Shown piece by piece: positions 23,685 through 29,292 of a stretch of 29,292 nucleotides of DNA; position 1 is the first letter of the stretch, and each line of letters begins with the position of its first letter. Source of the stretch: JADFOB01 sp964651325 (lineage in GTDB: Bacteria > Planctomycetota > Phycisphaerae > UBA1845); the NCBI GenBank assembly GCA_964651325.1, contig CAZYXP010000018.1, positions 1 to 29,292 of the forward strand. Direction: 5' to 3'. The position numbers were made by a program, and so were the translations under genes. The notes under the pieces were generated by a model. The model was not told the origin of the DNA. It saw nothing but the letters and a program-made list of their open reading frames with translations, and made no database searches.

Positions 23685-26600
23685 ATGAACGCTGCAAAAT
23701 GCCGTGTCATACTCAAACCCTCTGATTTAACGCCAGAGAAGTGCGCGCTGATGCGCGAAAAGCTTCAGTCGGCCGTGACATGGCAACAGGAGCTTGCCGG
23801 AAAATCTCCACACGTGCTCCAATTCGAGGGCAATCTTCAAGAATCCGAAACGGCGTTCCTGATTGCTCACGAACCGGCCGAGGCCGCTTGGGACGCCGCC
23901 GCGCTGTTCGATTCCAAGTCTCCTGAAATCGACGATCCCAAAAAACTGGTGCGTCTTGCGGCGGCCCTGCTCGATGCATTGAAAAGCGCCCACGGGGGAC
24001 CGAGTTCGGCCCTAGGCGCCCATGGCGGCCTGTGTCCGGGCGTGCTCTTGGTTTCGCCGGACGGGCTTGAGAAAATCACGGACTTCGGCTTCGCAGGCGC
24101 TTTTTGCCGTGTGCTCGGGTCTGATGCGTACCTGAATCTCGCGATAGGCCCCAATGCCGAAATGACCGCGGCCCACAATGCGACCGGTGTATGGGAGGTG
24201 CTCTCACCGGACGAGTTCGAGCGCGAGGACCGACTCTGCGCCTTCGTGGATCCGGAAAAATACGGAACGGCCGCGTTTGAAGGGTTTGAACCAGGTTCGG
24301 ACATCATCGCGGCCGGATTCATCCTGCACCTGATTGCCGAACACAGACACCCCTACCTGCTCGACCCGGAAGCCCATCGGCTCGTGGAACTAGCCGAAAT
24401 CATGTCCATGACGCGCTACAACGGCGCCCGGCGGAAGGATCTTCGCGAGTCGAGCGACCCCCATATCGTCGCTTGGTGCGGGTTCGTCGAGGACATGTTA
24501 TCGCGGATACCAGCGAATCGACCCACCGCGGCCAAAATGACCGCGTCGCTGGCCGAGTTTGTCCCGCGCGTGGACCAAGGAGAATTGCTCAGGCGAAAGG
24601 TCGAAGCAGCCCAATCGCTTGCGGACGAACAGAAGTGGCAGGCGCTTCGCGCTGCGCTGGCGGGAATACCGGATAACGATTCCGCCCCGGACGATGTACG
24701 CGAAAACGCGCGGGGGCTTCTCCAACTAGCCGACGCCAACGTGCTCTTGGATCGAGCGGTAGACGTCATGAAAACGGACCAATGGTCCCAAGCCAAGGAC
24801 CCGTTGGAGAAGGTGCTCGCGCTGCCCGCACTGCCCAAATCGGTCGCAGACCGGGCTCGAAAAGCCTCCGGAATCCTGGACCACAATCTTGGGATTGGTG
24901 ATCGCCTAACTGCGGGGCAAGAAAAACTCGATGCGTCGCCCACGAACGATCCGGCATCTGCACGCGATTTGCTTCAAGCGGTTGTCGATGAAACCCAATC
25001 GCTGTTGGCCGACGACGCCACGTTCCCCATATTGAAGGAGGCCGTTGAGCGTTTGGGGGAGAAGGCCACGGAGAAGCTCGCTTCGCTTGACGCGGAGCTG
25101 GCGAAAATCGAGGCCCAACAACGCGAAGCAGAAGCCCAGCTTGAGCGGGAGCGGGCGGAGAACTTGAAGCAGGCGCAGGCCTGGTGTGATCTGCTCGAAT
25201 CCGCGCTGGCGGAAGAAAAGTGGGATGAACTTGCCGATCATCTGGACCAGAAGCCTGCGCTCACGGCTTGGCCCAAGTCTGTTGACGAGCGCGCCGGCGA
25301 AATCAAAGCAGCGTTGGCGGCTCATGTTGCGGAAGAGGAGCGGAAAGCCGCCGAAAAGGCCGATCGCCAAGCGGCTCAAGCCTGGATCGCTCCCGTTCAG
25401 AAGGCGGCAGACAGCGGAGCATGGGATGAAGTCGAGCGGCTGCTCGCGGCGAAACCGGAGTTGCCGTTCTTTCCGGAAGACGTAGACACCCAAGCACAAG
25501 AGTTGAACAACGCGCTAGGCGACCACCGCAGGCGCGAGAAAGATCGGCTGCAGGCCGAAGAATACGTCAAACAGCTCAATCTGTTGGTAGAGAGGGAAAG
25601 CTGGGTTGAGGCGGCAGACCTGTTGGGCAATCGCCCCGCGATGGAGTTTTGGCCGGAAGGGCCACTCGAAGAAGAGGCTCTTCTAAAAGGTGAAATCGGA
25701 GTACATCTTGAGGCGATCGAGCTACAAAAACGCCAGATCGCGGCCTGGATGGATTCGGCCCAGACGGCAAGGAAGCAGAAGCACTTCGCCGAGGCCATAC
25801 AAACGCTCCAGCAACCGCCGCTAGACGACAAACAAATCCCCAACGAAGTTCGTGCGCAAGCCGCCGACCTGACCGCGCAATGCGAAAAAGCGCTCGCCGA
25901 GCAACGCAGGCTGGAGCGGGAGACGAAGACGCGCGCGATCAAGGAGGCCGTTGCGGCGTTCTTGAAGCGTTGCATTGAGGAATCGCTCAAGGGGTTGATC
26001 CAGCCGACCGCCTTGGACATGAAAATCGGCGAGGCGGTTTTTGATGATCCACAAGCCCTTGAGGCGGGGCACGTCATAGTCGACATCGGCCTGAGTGACG
26101 CTGCGGAAGGAAAAAAGAAAAAACTCATCTCGCTGACGACTCAGTTTGAGTTCAAGAAGGATACACCCCATCTGCTCGACGAGGCGAATCAGCGAGACTT
26201 GCTGATCGACGCGGTGACTCAGGCGGTTGCGGACCGCCAGGTTTCGACCGTGGAGGCCGTCATTGGCGCGTTGCAAACGGGTGTTTTTCCCGACGCGGAA
26301 TTGGTAGCGCATTTCGAGCCACCGGCCACCGACGTCGAAGCGACGTTGCACCTGATGGGGCGCGAATCAGAAAACGGCACGCTCGCAGCCGCGCTGCGTT
26401 GGGACACTAAGGGGATGCGCTGGAGCTTCAGCGATGCGGCCACCGTTGCGCGCGGCGTATTGCGAGAGGCCGCGAAATCGATGCTGACCGCGTTACCCGA
26501 GCGGCTGTTTGACGCGGTTCCGGATATTAAGACCTATGAATCGAGGGTGGCTGTCGATGCGGTTCCTGGCGAGCTGCCCGAGGCGGCTCAGCTTCCCGAG

Positions 26601-29292
26601 GTGCTGCCCCTGATAGCGCGGCTTTCGATCAAAAACGACGACGGCGTGGTGGGCGCTCCCATTGCCGAGGTGGCGCTGCCGCTTCGAAGCGCCGGGACCC
26701 TTCCGAAGGACTTCGACGCAAAGCCGCTTGTCGTGGCGCTGCACAAGAAGATCGTCGCCGCTCAGTCGTCTTCGAGAGAGGAAATGCTGGTGGATCTGAA
26801 GCGTCGGGCCGGCGACGCGGATTCGAAAGCCAAAGCCTGGGCGACGCCTGCGAAAATCGTCGAGCCGACAGGGACCATCACGTTTGAGCTGGGCCGCAAG
26901 AAAAAGAAACCTGCCGCTCGCCTCGTGGGCCATTGGCAAACCGACGATTTCCGCTACGTGCTCGACGAACCCTACGACAACGCGATTTCGAAGGTCAGAG
27001 AAGTCGGAGCGACGGGTTCCAAGAAGCCCGGCCTGGCGCTGGTTGCGGTCTTGGTGGTCGTACTCGGCGCGGGTGGCTACTTCGGCAGCATGATGCTCAA
27101 GGGCGGGGAAACAAACGCGCAGGGTGATTCCGGCTCAATCGTAAACAGGAACGGAAACTCTGGCGCGAGCGGTGCTCAGCAAAACAACAACGGCACCGGC
27201 CTCTCAAATGGCAACGAATCGCAAAACCTAAAGGTTGAAGCCGACGTCGCCGATGCGGTTTCAGCCGTGCGCAACATTCTTCGCAGTGAACTGCTGGACC
27301 CCATCAAGATGCAATTGGTCACCAGCGCGAAAAGCGACGGCGAGTCGCCCGCGACGATCACTTGGCATATTCCCGGGCTTGGCGAACCTGAAACGACGAT
27401 CCAGCTGGAGCTTGGTGAGAAGAGCACCAACTGGGCTGTCCCCGCCGCGGAAGAGCAAAAACTGAAGGAAGCCGTGGCTCGCTTGCGGGCATCAACGACC
27501 ATTGACGCGGACGCGTTGCTGGAGGTTCGCGAGGAACTGCTGGGTGCAGTGGATGCGGCCACCTTTAGTCCCTTCGTCACGCTTGCCGATCTCGCCTACC
27601 ACCTTGATGCCCCAAGACGCCAACCTTGGAGTCTAGACGCCGCCAACGACAGATGGACCACCGGTTCGCTGCAAGGATCCCTACGCGTCGGAGACAACGG
27701 GCCAGCACTCCTGACCTCACCCACCACTTGGTACAGTGAGGGCGGCACGCGAAGATACGAAGTAAGCGACAGCGGCGAGCCGGCCATCCATTCGGCCTTG
27801 CTAGATCGCCAAAGCGAGTCCGTCGCTACACTGTCGGCCCAATTGACCGCTTGGGTAGGCGATGCCGTGGTGGTGGGGCCGTCGGGCATAACATCGCCCC
27901 AAAGCGAGGTTGGCCTCACCGTTTCGGCCGACGGACTTGTCGATCGAACGTTTGTCGCGGCGTGGGATTCCAAAACCCTCCAGTTCGAGCCAGACCGGGC
28001 TGCGGAATCGAGCTGGGAGCCGCGCGCTCGGTTCATCGCCGCCGCATCCACCGCCTTGAGCATGGTTAACGATGAGGCGAACGACATCTGGACTACGCGT
28101 GAGCCGAGGTGGCTGGATGACGCGGTCGGATCGTTGGTTGAACGAGAAGTACCCAAGCCGGGATCGGACTGGAATCTCATGGTCGCCGCGCTCTGGTCGG
28201 CACCGGGCAAAACCGTTCGCGAGGTTCGCGAGAACGAACGGCTTCTCTTATCCGTGCCCTTTGATCAAATAGATGGCGTGGCCGGACCGGCGCTGGGCGC
28301 CCTGCTGGCCGACTCAGCGCCCAACTATTGGGCTGCGGTGAAGGCACATGCGGTAGTGGACACGAACTCCTTCTTCTCACGAGAAAGACCGTATCGCGCT
28401 TCGCTGGAGGAGGCCTTGAGTCTTCGACCTAATGAATTGAACTATGTGGCTGTTGAGACGAGTGTACTTTCTCAAACGCCGGTCCCTGGTGATACCGCCC
28501 TTGATCCGATCAAAGGCGTAGCGGTCTTGCTTGAAGCCAAGTGGAGCGTTGTGGACGCGCCCCAAGGCCTAAACGCCACCGCACTCCAGGACCAGGTCGA
28601 AGCGAGCGGAGCCCGAGCCGAACCCACGCTTACGCTCGGCGTGGATGAACGCGGCGCGCTGACCACGCAATGGGGCGACGTGTCGGAGCTGGGCGCGTCC
28701 TTGGCGAAAATGAGAGCCCTTGAAGCAGTACTTTCCGGCGCTCCCGAGCGTATCAAGTTGGAAGCGGATCTACTGGAGAGATTCACGGACGCGGCGGACA
28801 CCGTCGAATTGCCCCCCGGCGACGCGCTGAACCTGCTCCGCGAAATCCGCACCATCAAGATCACGGGGAATCGCAGCGTGCCGCCATCGCTGGACGCGGA
28901 TCCCCCCGAGGCGCTGACGGACTTACCCTCGCTTTTTGCATCGTTGAACGATTTAGCTAGGGACGGGTTGTTTGACAAGCGTAAAGTATGGCCTTCATTG
29001 TTTGTCGAGTACTTTTGCGGCCCGAGGAACTGCTTTGCCGTTGCCTGCGGGCTTGTCGATGAGAACGATGCCCCGGTGGTCAAGAGCTACGCGCTCAAAT
29101 TGTGCCCATCGACCCAGCTCTTGGCCGCGAACGAACGGACGCTAGGTGATCAATTGTTGGGCACGGTGTGGGAAACGTTCCCCCAAGTTCTCAAGCCGGG
29201 CCAGCAGATGTCGGACGGGAAACGAAGCGATCAATTTGGCGTTGTTCTTGGGCTCGATGGGCCGATGGCCATGATCGACTTACCCAACCTAC
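23685..29292 (+). CDS. Giant membrane-anchored pseudokinase with helical repeats (partial, 3' end off window)
   Basis: At least 1869 codons are open from the ATG at 23685; an in-frame stop at 23664 rules out a much earlier start, and no good ribosome site is seen. Residues 1-290 follow the C-lobe plan of Ser/Thr kinases: HGGLCPGVLLVSPDGLEKITD leads into DFG (133-135), then DPE, SDIIAAG (205-211) and a closing RPT (279-281). The catalytic Asp and Asn are replaced (Gly115, Val120), Cys117 replaces the usual Lys, and there is no glycine-rich loop or room for a full N-lobe. It should be a pseudokinase. Helical repeats and coiled coil cover about 305-740. A mixed strand/helix region follows to about 1095. 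One membrane helix lies at about 1116-1136, followed by a Gly/Asn/Gln-rich linker and at least 680 extracytoplasmic residues. It is divergent from the T6SS block. The function, perhaps envelope sensing as in PpkA, is inferred. Confidence 0.85.
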   Translation, partial: MNAAKCRVILKPSDLTPEKCALMREKLQSAVTWQQELAGKSPHVLQFEGNLQESETAFLIAHEPAEAAWDAAALFDSKSPEIDDPKKLVRLAAALLDALKSAHGGPSSALGAHGGLCPGVLLVSPDGLEKITDFGFAGAFCRVLGSDAYLNLAIGPNAEMTAAHNATGVWEVLSPDEFEREDRLCAFVDPEKYGTAAFEGFEPGSDIIAAGFILHLIAEHRHPYLLDPEAHRLVELAEIMSMTRYNGARRKDLRESSDPHIVAWCGFVEDMLSRIPANRPTAAKMTASLAEFVPRVDQGELLRRKVEAAQSLADEQKWQALRAALAGIPDNDSAPDDVRENARGLLQLADANVLLDRAVDVMKTDQWSQAKDPLEKVLALPALPKSVADRARKASGILDHNLGIGDRLTAGQEKLDASPTNDPASARDLLQAVVDETQSLLADDATFPILKEAVERLGEKATEKLASLDAELAKIEAQQREAEAQLERERAENLKQAQAWCDLLESALAEEKWDELADHLDQKPALTAWPKSVDERAGEIKAALAAHVAEEERKAAEKADRQAAQAWIAPVQKAADSGAWDEVERLLAAKPELPFFPEDVDTQAQELNNALGDHRRREKDRLQAEEYVKQLNLLVERESWVEAADLLGNRPAMEFWPEGPLEEEALLKGEIGVHLEAIELQKRQIAAWMDSAQTARKQKHFAEAIQTLQQPPLDDKQIPNEVRAQAADLTAQCEKALAEQRRLERETKTRAIKEAVAAFLKRCIEESLKGLIQPTALDMKIGEAVFDDPQALEAGHVIVDIGLSDAAEGKKKKLISLTTQFEFKKDTPHLLDEANQRDLLIDAVTQAVADRQVSTVEAVIGALQTGVFPDAELVAHFEPPATDVEATLHLMGRESENGTLAAALRWDTKGMRWSFSDAATVARGVLREAAKSMLTALPERLFDAVPDIKTYESRVAVDAVPGELPEAAQLPEVLPLIARLSIKNDDGVVGAPIAEVALPLRSAGTLPKDFDAKPLVVALHKKIVAAQSSSREEMLVDLKRRAGDADSKAKAWATPAKIVEPTGTITFELGRKKKKPAARLVGHWQTDDFRYVLDEPYDNAISKVREVGATGSKKPGLALVAVLVVVLGAGGYFGSMMLKGGETNAQGDSGSIVNRNGNSGASGAQQNNNGTGLSNGNESQNLKVEADVADAVSAVRNILRSELLDPIKMQLVTSAKSDGESPATITWHIPGLGEPETTIQLELGEKSTNWAVPAAEEQKLKEAVARLRASTTIDADALLEVREELLGAVDAATFSPFVTLADLAYHLDAPRRQPWSLDAANDRWTTGSLQGSLRVGDNGPALLTSPTTWYSEGGTRRYEVSDSGEPAIHSALLDRQSESVATLSAQLTAWVGDAVVVGPSGITSPQSEVGLTVSADGLVDRTFVAAWDSKTLQFEPDRAAESSWEPRARFIAAASTALSMVNDEANDIWTTREPRWLDDAVGSLVEREVPKPGSDWNLMVAALWSAPGKTVREVRENERLLLSVPFDQIDGVAGPALGALLADSAPNYWAAVKAHAVVDTNSFFSRERPYRASLEEALSLRPNELNYVAVETSVLSQTPVPGDTALDPIKGVAVLLEAKWSVVDAPQGLNATALQDQVEASGARAEPTLTLGVDERGALTTQWGDVSELGASLAKMRALEAVLSGAPERIKLEADLLERFTDAADTVELPPGDALNLLREIRTIKITGNRSVPPSLDADPPEALTDLPSLFASLNDLARDGLFDKRKVWPSLFVEYFCGPRNCFAVACGLVDENDAPVVKSYALKLCPSTQLLAANERTLGDQLLGTVWETFPQVLKPGQQMSDGKRSDQFGVVLGLDGPMAMIDLPNL
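24601..25870 (+). repeat. Six degenerate helical repeats inside the pseudokinase protein
   Basis: A unit of about 60 residues recurs. Its pattern is a helix starting QAW or similar, an aromatic residue before a short second helix (KWDEL, AWDEV, SWVEA, HFAEA), then a Pro-rich turn such as PALTAWP or PELPFFP and a third helix with V...A. The aromatic anchors lie at codons 24636, 24783, 25221, 25422, 25602 and 25785. The last four are spaced 67, 60 and 61 codons apart. The second and third are separated by an extra charged coiled coil. The layout is like a TPR- or solenoid-type protein-binding platform. The repeats are diverged at DNA level, so they are old. Confidence 0.65.

Noticed and set aside
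23685..24550. Active PpkA-type Ser/Thr kinase
   Set aside because: The catalytic Asp and Asn are replaced, and the glycine loop and N-lobe lysine are absent, so activity is not expected.
1..29292. CRISPR array, tRNA/rRNA genes, insertion sequences or phage integration sites
   Set aside because: No direct repeat-spacer pattern, RNA gene motif, transposase or integrase was seen. The contractile-tail homologies are explained by T6SS rather than a prophage because tssJ-like, tssK, tssL, tssM and clpV are present.

Overview
This window is almost entirely a type VI secretion system (T6SS) locus from a GC-rich Gram-negative bacterium. The lineage is not fixed by the sequence. The divergence of the proteins, the oversized TssM and a giant membrane-anchored pseudokinase suggest something away from the well-studied Proteobacteria, such as Planctomycetota or a deltaproteobacterium-like lineage. 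That placement is inference. No tRNA, rRNA, insertion sequence or CRISPR array was seen.

Fourteen T6SS-type genes lie on the minus strand, read from right to left. The order is: a coiled-coil protein of unknown function (22244-23416), a TssJ-like lipoprotein (21495-22211), tssK, tssL, tssM, tagF, tssA, tssB, tssC, hcp, tssE, tssF, tssG, clpV (tssH) and vgrG. vgrG (1-1489) runs off the left edge. Together they supply the membrane complex (TssJ-like/L/M), the baseplate (K/E/F/G), the sheath (B/C), the tube (Hcp), the spike (VgrG), assembly (TssA), sheath recycling (ClpV) and post-translational control (TagF). The order lipoprotein-tssK-tssL matches the classical tssJ-K-L block, and the coiled-coil gene sits where an FHA gene (fha/tagH) often lies.

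Divergent from this block, on the plus strand, a gene starts at 23685 and runs off the right edge with at least 1869 codons. It reads as a kinase-fold domain with key catalytic residues missing, then a helical repeat region, a second cytosolic region, one membrane helix and a large extracytoplasmic part. It is the best candidate in the window for something undescribed: a catalytically dead counterpart of the PpkA-type sensor kinases that control some T6SSs. No recognisable FHA protein, active kinase or phosphatase is present in the window.

Regulatory signals include a near-consensus sigma-54 site upstream of hcp, a sigma-70-like site upstream of the coiled-coil gene, and several stem-loops in gaps between genes. 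Two of these stem-loops are fully paired only in minus-strand RNA, through a G-U pair, which fits the direction of transcription. Several starts were moved inward from the longest possible frame (hcp, tssA, tssF, tssK, tssL, tssM) on the basis of ribosome binding sites and family N-termini.
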